Origin: APNM01 sp040361335
GTDB lineage: Bacteria > Pseudomonadota > Gammaproteobacteria > Nevskiales > Salinisphaeraceae
DNA: 64,000 nt
Direction: 5' to 3'
Assembly: GCF_040361335.1 (NCBI RefSeq)
Contig: NZ_APNM01000013.1
Coordinates: 43,971 to 107,970, forward strand
Position numbers and translations under genes: made by a program. Numbering within the stretch: the stretch's first letter is position 1; the number at the start of each line of letters is the position of its first letter. Below the pieces are notes generated by a model that saw only the letters and a program-made list of their open reading frames with translations, was not told where the DNA came from and searched no databases. Below, one piece after another: positions 19,279-28,252 of the stretch.

Positions 19279-19569
19279 TCAGCGGTCGGAGTCGCCGTTC
19301 ACGCGTTCCCGCATCTCCTTGCCGGGCTTGAAATGCGGCACGTACTTCTCGGGAATCTGGACGGACTCGCCGGTCTTGGGGTTACGGCCCATGCGCGCGG
19401 GCCGATGGTGTACCGAGAAGCTGCCGAAGCCGCGAATCTCGATGCGGCCGCCGGACGACAGTGTCCGACTGACCTCCTCGAGCAGGAGCTTCACGGCGAG
19501 CTCGACATCCTTCTGCGACAGGTGGGTATGCCGCTGCACCAGACGCTCGATGAGTTCCGATTTCGTCAT
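19279..19569 (-). CDS. ihfB: Integration host factor subunit beta
   Basis: A 96-residue HU/IHF-family DNA-bending protein. MTKSELIERLVQRHTHLSQK opens the helical dimerisation body, and the beta-ribbon arm carries GFGSFSVHHRPARMGRNPKT with the intercalating Pro. The start at ATG 19569 was preferred over an upstream ATG that adds MRIRKRR. The rpsA-ihfB-lapAB order is standard. Confidence 0.96.
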   Translation of the reverse strand: MTKSELIERLVQRHTHLSQKDVELAVKLLLEEVSRTLSSGGRIEIRGFGSFSVHHRPARMGRNPKTGESVQIPEKYVPHFKPGKEMRERVNGDSDR

Positions 19570-19647
19570 CCGGCGCTTCCTTATACGCAACCGACTTCAC
19601 CCCGCCGCACGGTGGCGGGGTCCGGAAATCAGGCTAGACCAATCCGC

Positions 19648-19678
19648 GGACGCCCGCAACAGGATGTCGCGGGCGTCC
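19648..19678 (-). terminator. Hairpin after rpsA
   Basis: A perfect 10-bp stem (GGACGCCCGC / GCGGGCGTCC, 11-nt loop) lies 9 bp beyond the rpsA stop. It lacks a U-run, so it may be an attenuator or RNA-stabilising structure between rpsA and ihfB. A second stem (CCCCGCC/GGCGGGG) follows near 19600-19620. Confidence 0.6.
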
Positions 19679-19686
19679 CTCGCGGC

Positions 19687-21378
19687 TTACTTGTCGTCGT
19701 CGCCGCCCGCGTCCATCTGTTCCTTGAGGAGATCGCCCAGGCTGGTGGTGCCGGAGCTGACGTCGTCGCTCTTGGCGTACTGACGCATCGCCTCGCGCTC
19801 TTCCTTCTCGTCCTTGGCCTTGATCGAGAGGCTGATGGAGCGGTTCTTGCGGTCCAGGCCCATGAAGCGCGCCTCGACCTCATCGCCCTCGGACAGGGCG
19901 CTGCGGGCGTCCTCGACGCGGTCGCGCGCGATATCGGAGGCGCGGATATAGCCGGTGATATCGCCTTCGAGCTGGACCACCGCGCCCTTGGGCTCGACCT
20001 CGATGATCTTGCCGGTCACGATGCTGCCCTTCGGGTGCTGGGCCACGAAATCGGACAGCGGATCCTGCTCGAGCTGCTTGATGCCCAGGGAGATGCGCTC
20101 GCGCTCGGAATCGATGGCCAGCACCACGGCCTCGACCTCCTCGCCCTTACGATAGTTGCGCACGGCGTCCTCGCCGGCCTCGCTCCAGGACAGGTCGGAC
20201 AGGTGAACCAGGCCGTCGATGCCGCCGGGCAGGCCGACGAAAATGCCGAAATCGGTGATCGACTTGATCTGGCCGGACACCTTGTCGCCCTTCTGATGGT
20301 TCTGGGCGAAATCCTCCCAGGGATTGGACTGGCACTGCTTCATGCCCAGCGAGATGCGACGGCGCTCCTCGTCGATCTCGAGCACCATCACCTCGACCTC
20401 GTCGCCGATCGAGACCACGGTGCCGGGATTGACGTTCTTGTTGGTCCAGTCCATCTCGGAAACGTGGACCAGGCCCTCGACGCCCTCCTCGATCTCGACG
20501 AAGGCGCCGTAGTCGGTGATGTTGGTGACGTTGCCGAACAGGCGCGTGTTCTCCGGGTAGCGGCGCGCGATGTCGACCCACGGATCGTCGCCCAGCTGCT
20601 TCAGCCCCAGGGAGACGCGGGTGCGCTCGCGATCGAACTTGAGGACCTTGACCTCGATCTCGTCGCCGACGTTGACCACCTCGGACGGGTCCTTGACCCG
20701 CTTCCAGGACATGTCGGTGATGTGCAGCAGGCCGTCGATGCCGCCCAGGTCCACGAACGCACCGTAATCCACCAGGTTCTTGACGATGCCCTTGAGGACC
20801 ACGCCCTCCTGCAGGGTCTCGAGCAGCTGCTTGCGCTCCTCGCTGTACTCCTCCTGCAGCACGTCGCGACGCGATACCACCACGTTGTTGCGGACGCGGT
20901 CGAGCTTGATGACCCGGAACTCCAGAGGCTTGCCCTCGAGGTAGGTGGTGTCGCGCACGGGCCGGACGTCCACCAGCGAGCCGGGCAGGAAGGCGCGGAC
21001 GTTGCCGATGTCGACGGTGTAGCCGCCCTTGACCTTGCCGCTGATCTGGCCGACCACGGACTCGCCCTGCTCGTAGGCTTCGGTGAGGAAGTCCCAGGTA
21101 CGGATGCGCTCGGCCTTCTCCTTGGAGAGGCGGGTGGCGCCGAAGCCGTCCTCGACGGCCTCCAGGGCGACCTCGACCTCGTCGCCCTCGTTGATGGTGA
21201 GCTCGCCCTGCTCGTCGTAGAACTCCTCGACCGGGATCACGCCCTCGGACTTCAGGCCCGCGTCGACGATGACCACGTCCGGCTTGATCTCCAGGATGTG
21301 CGCCTGGACCAGGGACCCGGGCTGCATGGTGCGCCCCTGGAGGCTTTGTTCGAACAGTTCGGCGAAACTCTCAGACAT
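19687..21378 (-). CDS. rpsA: 30S ribosomal protein S1
   Basis: A 563-residue protein with six S1 RNA-binding repeats, as in E. coli S1 (557). It binds mRNA 5' regions on the 30S subunit to start translation. Repeats show the expected G-x-V-x-x-I/V and GLVHVSEM/GLLHITDM-type motifs. The start MSESFAELFEQSL is the conserved N-terminus; upstream in-frame sequence is spurious. cmk lies upstream, the usual cmk-rpsA-ihfB order. Confidence 0.97.
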   Translation of the reverse strand: MSESFAELFEQSLQGRTMQPGSLVQAHILEIKPDVVIVDAGLKSEGVIPVEEFYDEQGELTINEGDEVEVALEAVEDGFGATRLSKEKAERIRTWDFLTEAYEQGESVVGQISGKVKGGYTVDIGNVRAFLPGSLVDVRPVRDTTYLEGKPLEFRVIKLDRVRNNVVVSRRDVLQEEYSEERKQLLETLQEGVVLKGIVKNLVDYGAFVDLGGIDGLLHITDMSWKRVKDPSEVVNVGDEIEVKVLKFDRERTRVSLGLKQLGDDPWVDIARRYPENTRLFGNVTNITDYGAFVEIEEGVEGLVHVSEMDWTNKNVNPGTVVSIGDEVEVMVLEIDEERRRISLGMKQCQSNPWEDFAQNHQKGDKVSGQIKSITDFGIFVGLPGGIDGLVHLSDLSWSEAGEDAVRNYRKGEEVEAVVLAIDSERERISLGIKQLEQDPLSDFVAQHPKGSIVTGKIIEVEPKGAVVQLEGDITGYIRASDIARDRVEDARSALSEGDEVEARFMGLDRKNRSISLSIKAKDEKEEREAMRQYAKSDDVSSGTTSLGDLLKEQMDAGGDDDK

Positions 21379-21490
21379 AATCGGTGGAACTTCCCGCGGC
21401 TGGGCCGCATGTTGCCGCCGGGCGGAGGCCCGCCGGCGGGTTAACGGATGTCCGTCGGCGGCTTTGCGCGCGCCTCCGGGCCAAATCAAC

Positions 21491-22273
21491 TCATTCGTCG
21501 CGTATCGACTTTTCGTTGCGCTGATCGCGCCTTTTCGACTGAAAATAGGACGCCAGTCCGGCTTCGCGCACCAAGGCGCGCACCCGGTCCAGCGTCCCCT
21601 CGACATCCTCGCCCGTGGTATCCAGCACCACGGCCTCGGAGGCCGGCCTCAATGGAGAATGCTCGCGCGCGGCATCACGCTCGTCGCGCGCCACGATCTC
21701 CTTGTAAATCTGGTCAATATTAGCACTGGCCCCGGACGCCGACAACTGGGCATGCCGGCGACGCGCCCGCTCCTCCGGGCTGGCGGTGACGAACAGCTTG
21801 AGCTCGGCGTCCGGGAACACCACCGTGCCCATGTCGCGGCCGTCGGCGACCAGCCCGGGCGGCACCCGGAAATCCCGCTGCAGGGCCAACAGCGACCGGC
21901 GCACCTCCGGCTCGGCGGCGAAATACGAGGCGAGGCCGCCCACGGCCTCGTCGCGGATCGCGGCGGTGACATCCTCGCCCGCCAGCAGCACCCGCTCGCC
22001 GGCGCCACCCTCCGTCACCCGGAACGCGACATCCAGACGCCGGGCCAGCGCCGCCGCCCGCGTCACGTCCGCCGGGCGCTCCGGCGACAGCGCCTCGCGC
22101 CGGGCCGCCAGCGCTACCAGCCGATAGAGCGCGCCGGAGTCGAGCAGATGCCACCCCAATTCCGCGGCCAGCGCGCGCGAGAGCGTGCCCTTGCCGGAGC
22201 CGCTGGGGCCGTCGAAGGCGATTACCGGCGCTTTTGCCCCGTGATTGGTGATTGGTGCTTGGTGATTCGGCAT
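21491..22273 (-). CDS. cmk: Cytidylate kinase with repeat-derived N-terminus
   Basis: A 260-residue enzyme that phosphorylates CMP/dCMP with ATP. The P-loop FDGPSGSGKGTLSRAL begins near residue 20; the CMP-binding DGRDMGTVVFP and the lid RRRHAQL are present. The start ATG 22273 lies 5 nt after the aroA stop. Residues 3-11 (NHQAPITNH) are encoded by a GTGATTGG-type repeat inserted in frame between the start codon and the conserved core. No later start codon precedes the P-loop, so the insertion is probably translated. Confidence 0.93.
   Translation of the reverse strand: MPNHQAPITNHGAKAPVIAFDGPSGSGKGTLSRALAAELGWHLLDSGALYRLVALAARREALSPERPADVTRAAALARRLDVAFRVTEGGAGERVLLAGEDVTAAIRDEAVGGLASYFAAEPEVRRSLLALQRDFRVPPGLVADGRDMGTVVFPDAELKLFVTASPEERARRRHAQLSASGASANIDQIYKEIVARDERDAAREHSPLRPASEAVVLDTTGEDVEGTLDRVRALVREAGLASYFQSKRRDQRNEKSIRDE
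22241..22270. repeat. GTGATTSG-type repeat 3, inside cmk
   Basis: A single arm with four units (GTGATTGG, TGATTGGT, GCTTGGTG, ATTCGG) and no detectable opposite arm. It lies wholly in the cmk coding sequence, on the strand opposite to transcription, and encodes 9-10 residues. Confidence 0.75.
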
Positions 22274-22278
22274 GCCCG

Positions 22279-23610
22279 TTACCCGTTCGCTTCCTCGATC
22301 GACAGGCCGGCCTCGCGGGCCATGGCGACGAAGCCGGGGAAGGAGGTGGCGACGTTGGCGCAATCGCGGATCGCGATCGTATCGCGGGCGCGGAAGCCCG
22401 CCATCGCGAAGGCCATGGCGATGCGATGATCGCCGTGACTGTCGATCTCACCGCCGTCGAAGGCGAAGTCCGCGCCACCGCCCCGGATGCGCAGGCCGTC
22501 CGGATAGACCTCGACCGGCACACCCAGCGCGGCCAGGCCGTCGGCCATCACCGCGATCCGGTCGGATTCCTTCACCCGCAGTTCCGCCGCGCCGCGCAGG
22601 ACGGTGTCGCCCTCGGCGCAGGCGGCGGCCACGAACACGGCCGGGAACTCGTCGATCGCCAGCGGCACCAGCGCCGGATCGATCTCGATACCGCGCAGCG
22701 CGCCGCCTGTGACCCGCAGGTCCGCCACCGGCTCGCCGCCCTCGGTGCGCTCGTTTTCCAGGGCGATCCCGACACCCATGGCGCGCAGGATGGCGATCAC
22801 CCCGTCCCGCGTGGGATTGACCCCGACGCCCGTGAGCCGGACCTCCGCCCCCGGCACGATCGCGGCCGCGAGCATGAAGAACGTGGCCGAGGATAAATCC
22901 GCCGGCACCCGCAGCTCGCCGCCGGTCAGGCGCTGCCCGCCGCGCAATCCGACGGCGTCGCCGTCGCGGAACAGTTCGACGCCGAAGGCCGACAGCATGC
23001 GCTCGGTATGGTCGCGGCTGACGGCCGGCTCGACGACCGCGGTGTCGCCGTCGGCGTAGAGCCCGGCCAGCAACACGCAGGATTTCACCTGGGCGCTGGC
23101 CACCGGCGGTCGGTAACGGATGCCCCGTAGGGACCGGCCGCCGCGGATGCGCAGCGGCGCCAGATCCCCGGCCTCGCCGGCGATGTCGGCACCCATCTGT
23201 CGCAGGGGCTCGATGACCCGGCCCATGGGCCGCTTGCGCAGGCTGGCGTCGCCGGTCAGGACGCTGTCGAAGGCCTGCCCCGCCAGCAGCCCGGCAAGCA
23301 GCCGCATGGAGGTGCCGGAATTGCCCAGGTCGAGCGCGCCGGCCACCGGCCGCAGCCCGTCGCGGCCCGCGCCGGCGATGCACAGCACCCCGCCCTGCCG
23401 GGTCACCGTGACACCCATGGCCTCGAAGACGCGCAGGGTCGCGAGACAGTCCGCCCCCTCCAGGAAGCCGTGCACCCGGGTCTCGCCGTCGGCGATGGCC
23501 GCCAGCATCGCGGCGCGATGCGAGATCGACTTGTCGCCGGGCACCCGCAACTCGCCGCGCGGGCGGCCGCCGGGGCGGACCAGGAAGCTGTGTCGTGCTG
23601 CGTGTTTCAA
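22279..23610 (-). CDS. aroA: 3-phosphoshikimate 1-carboxyvinyltransferase (EPSP synthase)
   Basis: A 443-residue shikimate-pathway enzyme joining PEP to shikimate-3-phosphate. PGDKSISHRAAML near the N-terminus and LGNSGTSMRLL are the two family signatures; RVKESDRI is present near the C-terminus. I place the start at TTG 23610, which overlaps the tyrA stop as TTGA; no ATG or GTG exists between it and the conserved core. The long upstream open frame lies inside tyrA. Confidence 0.93.
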   Translation of the reverse strand: MKHAARHSFLVRPGGRPRGELRVPGDKSISHRAAMLAAIADGETRVHGFLEGADCLATLRVFEAMGVTVTRQGGVLCIAGAGRDGLRPVAGALDLGNSGTSMRLLAGLLAGQAFDSVLTGDASLRKRPMGRVIEPLRQMGADIAGEAGDLAPLRIRGGRSLRGIRYRPPVASAQVKSCVLLAGLYADGDTAVVEPAVSRDHTERMLSAFGVELFRDGDAVGLRGGQRLTGGELRVPADLSSATFFMLAAAIVPGAEVRLTGVGVNPTRDGVIAILRAMGVGIALENERTEGGEPVADLRVTGGALRGIEIDPALVPLAIDEFPAVFVAAACAEGDTVLRGAAELRVKESDRIAVMADGLAALGVPVEVYPDGLRIRGGGADFAFDGGEIDSHGDHRIAMAFAMAGFRARDTIAIRDCANVATSFPGFVAMAREAGLSIEEANG

Positions 23611-24503
23611 GTGTCGTTCCGCGAGTCCGATCTGTCGCCGACGAAGGCGTCGCGCGCGGTCTTGGCGCGCTCGAAGCAGGCCCGGACGGTCTCCCGGTCG
23701 TCCTGCGCGATCGCGGCCCGCAGGCGCTCCAAATCGGCGATGTAACGTTCCAGGACCGGCAACAGGGCGGATTCGTTCGCGGTGACGATATCCGACCACA
23801 TCGCCGGCGACGAGGAGGCGATGCGGGTGAAATCCGCGAAGCCGCCGGCGGCGTACTCGAAGATCTCGGTACGCTCGGCCATGCGCGCCAGGGTGTCTAC
23901 CAGCGCGTAGGCGAGCACGTGCGGCAGATGGCTGGTGGCCGCCAGCACCTCGTCGTGGTGCGCCCCGTCCATCTCGGTGACCCGAGCGCCGGTCGCTTGC
24001 CAGGCGGCCCGCACCCGCGCCAGGGCCGCCGGCCCGGTGGCGGCGGTCGGCGTCAGGATCACCCGCCGCTCGCGAAAGAGTTCGGCGAAGGAGGCATCCA
24101 CCCCGCTGTGCTCGGTGCCCGCGATCGGATGCCCCGGCACGAAGTTCTCGGGCAACGTCCCAAAGCCGGTCTCGGCGGCGGCGATCACGCTCAGCTTGGT
24201 GCTGCCGGCGTCGGTGACCACGGCCTCCGGCGCGAGGGCATCGCGGATGGCGGCGAACACCCCCGCCATCGCCCCCACCGGCACCGCCACCAGGACGAAG
24301 TCCGCGCCGTGCACGGCGGCGGCCGGATCGGTCTCGGCGATATCGATCACGCCCAGGCGCCGGGCCTGTTCCAGGTGTGCGGCGTCGCGGCCGCAGCCGA
24401 CCACGGTGTCGACCGCACCGGCCGCGCGCAGGGCGCGCGCGAAGGACCCGCCGATGAGGCCCACGCCGATGACCGCCAGGCGCCGGATGGACACCTCGCT
24501 CAC
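23607..24503 (-). CDS. tyrA: Prephenate dehydrogenase (TyrA family)
   Basis: A 298-residue NAD(P)-dependent enzyme for tyrosine synthesis. The Rossmann motif VIGVGLIGGSFARAL (11-25) is followed by TDAGSTKLSVI and the active-site HPIAGTEHSGVD. No chorismate mutase or ACT domain is fused, so it is a monofunctional or cyclohexadienyl dehydrogenase type. Its start overlaps the hisC stop by 4 nt, and its stop overlaps aroA; the hisC-tyrA-aroA-cmk series is tightly coupled. Confidence 0.93.
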   Translation of the reverse strand: MSEVSIRRLAVIGVGLIGGSFARALRAAGAVDTVVGCGRDAAHLEQARRLGVIDIAETDPAAAVHGADFVLVAVPVGAMAGVFAAIRDALAPEAVVTDAGSTKLSVIAAAETGFGTLPENFVPGHPIAGTEHSGVDASFAELFRERRVILTPTAATGPAALARVRAAWQATGARVTEMDGAHHDEVLAATSHLPHVLAYALVDTLARMAERTEIFEYAAGGFADFTRIASSSPAMWSDIVTANESALLPVLERYIADLERLRAAIAQDDRETVRACFERAKTARDAFVGDRSDSRNDT

Positions 24504-25624
24504 GCCCCCGTCACCGCATCCAGCGCCGCCAGGAAGCGGCGGTTCTCGGCCTCGGTGCCGACCGTGACCCGCAGGTGTTCCGGCAGCCCGTAGCCGGCCA
24601 GCGGCCGCACGATCACGCCTTCCCGCAGCAGGGCCCGGTACAGGGGCGCCCCCTCGCGGCCGCAGGCGAAGGTCAGGAAATTCGCCTGCGACGGCAGCGC
24701 CGGCAGACCGCGCGCGGCCAGCTCGCGCGCCAGCAGGTCGCGCTGTTCCGCGTTGGTCGCCGCCGATTCCGCCACGAAGTCGTCGTCGTCGAGCGCGGCC
24801 AGGGCGCAGGCCTGACCCAGCAGATTGACGTTGAACGGCTGGCGCACCCGGTTGAGCCGGTCGGCCAGCGCGGGCGAGGACAGGGCATAGCCCACGCGCA
24901 GCCCGGCGAGACCGTAAATCTTGGAGAAGGTCCGGGTCACGATCAGGTTGTCGTGGCGCTCCAGCCAGGCGCGGCTGTCCGGGCGCCGCGCCGGGTCGAG
25001 ATACTCGCGGTAGGCCTCGTCCAGCACCACGACCACGTCATCCGGCACCCGCTCCAGGAAGGCCTCGATCGCCGCCGGCTCGAGCCAGGTGCCGGTGGGG
25101 TTGTTGGGGGTGGCGAGGAACACGACGCGCACGGCGTCGTCCAGGGCCTCCGCCATCGCCGCCAGATCATGGCCGTAGGGCATCTCCGGATGGTCCGGCG
25201 CCAGCGCCGGCGCCTCGCGCGGGTCGGCGTCGGCGGCCAGGGTCACGATCGGATAGACCGCGAAGGCATGGCGCGCGAACAGCGCCGCGCGACCCGGTCC
25301 CAGGAAGACCCGGGCCACCAGATCGAGCACGTCGTTGGAACCGTTGCCCAGGGTTATCCGCCCGGGCTCGATGTCGTGGATCGCCGCCAACCGCGTCTTC
25401 AGGGCGTGGCCGTTGCCGTCCGGATAGCGTCCGAGATCGCCGCGCCACTCCGTCAGGACCCGGCGGGCGGACGGCGAGGCCCCCAGCGGGTTCTCGTTGG
25501 AGGCGAGCTTCACGATATCGGTGATACCGAGCTCGCGCTCCAGCTCCTCCACCGGCTTGCCCGGCTCGTAGGGCGACAACGCCTCGACGCCCGGGTTGAT
25601 GTGTTCCAACAAAGTACGCGACAT
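24500..25624 (-). CDS. hisC: Histidinol-phosphate aminotransferase
   Basis: A 374-residue PLP enzyme. KLASNENPLGASP near 38 and the PLP lysine in RTFSKIYGLAGLRVGYAL are family signatures. In this aromatic gene cluster (pheA-hisC-tyrA-aroA), HisC2-type enzymes commonly also transaminate phenylpyruvate and hydroxyphenylpyruvate; that broader role is inference. The start MSRTLLEH at 25624 is adjacent to a repeat, leaving no clear Shine-Dalgarno sequence. Confidence 0.92.
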   Translation of the reverse strand: MSRTLLEHINPGVEALSPYEPGKPVEELERELGITDIVKLASNENPLGASPSARRVLTEWRGDLGRYPDGNGHALKTRLAAIHDIEPGRITLGNGSNDVLDLVARVFLGPGRAALFARHAFAVYPIVTLAADADPREAPALAPDHPEMPYGHDLAAMAEALDDAVRVVFLATPNNPTGTWLEPAAIEAFLERVPDDVVVVLDEAYREYLDPARRPDSRAWLERHDNLIVTRTFSKIYGLAGLRVGYALSSPALADRLNRVRQPFNVNLLGQACALAALDDDDFVAESAATNAEQRDLLARELAARGLPALPSQANFLTFACGREGAPLYRALLREGVIVRPLAGYGLPEHLRVTVGTEAENRRFLAALDAVTGA

Positions 25625-25629
25625 AAGAA

Positions 25630-25780
25630 GACTAACCACAGAGGCACAGAGTCACAGAGGATTCAAGAAGCAAAAAGCAAAGAGACTGATCAAGAGCGAC
25701 ACCGGATAACGCCCCGCGCTCCCCCTTCTTCATGGCCACTCGAGCTCGCTCTCTGTGCCTCTGTGACTCTGTGGTTCATT
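25630..25780. repeat. ACAGAG-type inverted repeat element 3
   Basis: The left arm (25630-25660) begins GACTAACCACAGAGGCACAG; the right arm (25749-25777) mirrors it with CTCTGTGCC and CTCTGTGAC units. It separates pheA from hisC within an otherwise co-directional cluster, so it may modulate transcript stability or read-through. Confidence 0.85.
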
Positions 25781-25784
25781 ATCT

Positions 25785-26870
25785 TTAGAGAACAGCCTTC
25801 GGGTAGGCGCCGAGGATCTTGAGATAGGCCGCCTCGGCCTCGATGCGGTCGATGACCTGACGCACGGCGGCGTCCTCGACGTGCCCTTCCAGGTCGATGA
25901 AGAAGTTGTAGTCCCAGGGCTGGCGGCGCGACGGCCGCGATTCGATCCGGGACAGGTCGACGCCCGCCTCCGCCGCCGGGGTCAGCAGGCGGTGCAGCAT
26001 GCCGGGCCGGTTGTGGATGGACACCAGCACCGAGGTCATGTCCTGTCCCGTGGCCGGCACCGGCTGATCCCCCAGCACCAGGAACCGGGTCGTGTTGTTG
26101 GGCTCGTCCTCGATGTTCGCGGCCAGGATCGGCAGCTCGTAGAGCTCGGAGGCCGCGCGTCCGGCGATCGCCGCCGACTCGCTCTCGTGGCGGACCATGC
26201 GCGCGGCCTCGCCGTTGCTGGCGACCGCCTCGCGCACCACGTTGGGCATCTTCGCGTCGAGCCACTTGCGGCACTGGGCCAGGGACTGGGCGTGCGCCAC
26301 CACCCGCCGCACCCGCTCCAGGGACGGCGCGTTGGACAGCAGGTGGTGATGCACCGCCAGGGCCACCTCGCCCACGATCGACAGCGGACTGCCCACGAGC
26401 TGGTCCAGGGTGTGGCTGACCACGCCCTCGGTGGAGTTCTCCACCGGCACCACGCCGTAGTCGGCGTTGCCGGCCTCGACCTCGCGGAAGATCTCGTCGA
26501 TGGCGCTCATCGCCACCGCCTCCACCGAATGGCCGAAGTGCTTGTAGACCGCGGCCTGGGTGTAGGTGCCCTCGGGGCCGAGATAGGCCACCTTGAGCGG
26601 CGATTCCAGGGCCAGGCAGGCGGACATGATCTCGCGCATCAGGCGCGTCACGGTCTCGTCCGACAGCGGTCCGTGGTTGCGCTCGGCCACGGCGCGCAGG
26701 ACCTCGGCCTCGCGCGCCGGCCGGTAGCAGTTGCCCTCGCCGCCGTCGACCGCCGCCTTGATCTCGGCGATCTCGCGCGCGATCCCGGCGCGCTCCGAGA
26801 TCAGCTTCTGGAGCTGCTCGTCGAGCGCGTCGATGCGGGCGCGGGCGGCGGCGAGACGGTCGTCGGACAT
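25785..26870 (-). CDS. pheA: Bifunctional chorismate mutase / prephenate dehydratase
   Basis: A 361-residue P-protein of phenylalanine synthesis. Domains: AroQ chorismate mutase (about 1-90), prephenate dehydratase (about 95-270; VAYLGPEGTYTQAAV and PVENSTEGVV) and a C-terminal ACT domain (about 280-360) with the Phe-binding ESRPSR motif, implying feedback inhibition. It lies downstream of serA with a 21-bp gap. Confidence 0.95.
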   Translation of the reverse strand: MSDDRLAAARARIDALDEQLQKLISERAGIAREIAEIKAAVDGGEGNCYRPAREAEVLRAVAERNHGPLSDETVTRLMREIMSACLALESPLKVAYLGPEGTYTQAAVYKHFGHSVEAVAMSAIDEIFREVEAGNADYGVVPVENSTEGVVSHTLDQLVGSPLSIVGEVALAVHHHLLSNAPSLERVRRVVAHAQSLAQCRKWLDAKMPNVVREAVASNGEAARMVRHESESAAIAGRAASELYELPILAANIEDEPNNTTRFLVLGDQPVPATGQDMTSVLVSIHNRPGMLHRLLTPAAEAGVDLSRIESRPSRRQPWDYNFFIDLEGHVEDAAVRQVIDRIEAEAAYLKILGAYPKAVL

Positions 26871-26891
26871 GGGCTTCCGCCTCGGACGGGC

Positions 26892-28082
26892 CTAGGCGTT
26901 GTCGCCGTCGGCGTTGAGGTAGCGTACCGAGAGCACGCCCTCGATGCCCCGGATCTCGTCCAGCACCGATTCCGGCACCTCGGAGTCCACGTCCACCAGG
27001 GTGTAGGCCACGCCCTTGCGGGACTTGTTCAGCAGGTCCGCGATGTTGAGCTCGTGCCGCGCCAGCGCCGAGGAGATCTGGCCCACCATGTTGGGCACGT
27101 TGGCGTTGACCACGCAGATGCGGAAGGCACCCTCCGTCGGCGGCATGATCGCCTCGGGGAAATTCACCGAGTTGCGGATGTTGCCGATCTCCAGGTACTC
27201 GCGAAGCTGGTCCGCGACCATCACGGCGCAGTTGTCCTCGGCCTCGTCGGTGGAGGCGCCCAGGTGCGGCAGCGCGATCACCTTGGGATGGTCCTTGATC
27301 GCGGCGGTCGGGAAATCGCAGACGTAGTAGCGGAGCCGGCCCTCGTCGAGCGCCTCGATCACCGCCTGCTCGTCGACGATGGCGTCGCGCGAGAAGTTGA
27401 GCAGCACGGCCCCCTTGCGCATCAGCTTGAGGCGCTTGGCGTCGATCAGGCCGCGGGTGTCGTCGACCAGCGGCACGTGCAGGGACACGAACTCGGACTT
27501 GGATAGCAGGTCGTCCACGGACACCGCCTCGGAGACCCCCGCGTTCAGGCGCCAGGCGTTGAGCACGCTGATCGCCGGATCGAAGCCCCGGACCGACATG
27601 CCCAGGTCGTGGGCGGCGTTGGCGACGTTCACGCCGATCGCGCCCAGGCCGATCACGCCCAGGGAGCGCCCGGGCAGTTCGATGCCCTTGTACTGTTTCT
27701 TGCCGGCCTCGACCTCCTTGTGCAGCGAGGCGTCGTCGCCGTCGAGCTGTCGCACGTAGTCCCAGGCCTGGACGATGTTGCGCGCGGCCAGGAACAGCCC
27801 GGCCAGCACCAGCTCCTTCACCGCGTTGGCGTTGGCGCCGGGGGCGTTGAACACGGGCACGCCGCGGTCGCTCATGGCGTCCACGGGGATGTTGTTGACG
27901 CCGGCGCCGGCGCGGCCGATGGCCTTCACCGAGTCGGGGATGTCCATGCTGTGCATGTCCGCCGAGCGCACCATGATCGCGTCGGGGTGGCCGATCTCGG
28001 AGGCCACCTCGTAGGACTCGCGCGGGAAGCGGTCGAGCCCGACGGGAGAGATGTTGTTCAGCGTCTGGATCTTGAACGTCAT
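26892..28082 (-). CDS. serA: D-3-phosphoglycerate dehydrogenase
   Basis: A 396-residue enzyme for the first step of serine synthesis. The NAD fold carries SLGVIGLGAIGVNVANAA, the catalytic Arg is in LNFSRDAIV and the catalytic His in LPHLGASTDEAEDN. A C-terminal ACT domain (about 320-396) suggests allosteric control by serine. It sits between serC and pheA, giving serC-serA-pheA. The short length matches the ~390-residue SerA subgroup, without the extra intervening domain of long bacterial forms. Confidence 0.93.
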   Translation of the reverse strand: MTFKIQTLNNISPVGLDRFPRESYEVASEIGHPDAIMVRSADMHSMDIPDSVKAIGRAGAGVNNIPVDAMSDRGVPVFNAPGANANAVKELVLAGLFLAARNIVQAWDYVRQLDGDDASLHKEVEAGKKQYKGIELPGRSLGVIGLGAIGVNVANAAHDLGMSVRGFDPAISVLNAWRLNAGVSEAVSVDDLLSKSEFVSLHVPLVDDTRGLIDAKRLKLMRKGAVLLNFSRDAIVDEQAVIEALDEGRLRYYVCDFPTAAIKDHPKVIALPHLGASTDEAEDNCAVMVADQLREYLEIGNIRNSVNFPEAIMPPTEGAFRICVVNANVPNMVGQISSALARHELNIADLLNKSRKGVAYTLVDVDSEVPESVLDEIRGIEGVLSVRYLNADGDNA

Positions 28083-28097
28083 AAGAGCCTTTTCAGG

Positions 28098-28252
28098 TTA
28101 AAACCACAGAGTCACGGAGACACCGCGTTTAAGAACGTAAAACCACGAAGACGCACACAAGGACACATCGGGAAGGAGCAAGAGATACTTCGTGTCTCAG
28201 TGCTTGATGATATTACTTCCCTCTGTGGCCTCTGTGCCTCTGTGGTTAGCCA
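28098..28252. repeat. ACAGAG-type inverted repeat element 4 (compound)
   Basis: The outer arms are 28098-28124 and 28221-28252. A second, diverged arm pair lies inside: ACCACGAAGACGCACACAAG near 28142 and CTTCGTGTCT near 28189. The right edge (TAACCACAGAG on the minus strand) supplies the serC stop codon. It lies between serC and serA. Confidence 0.8.
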
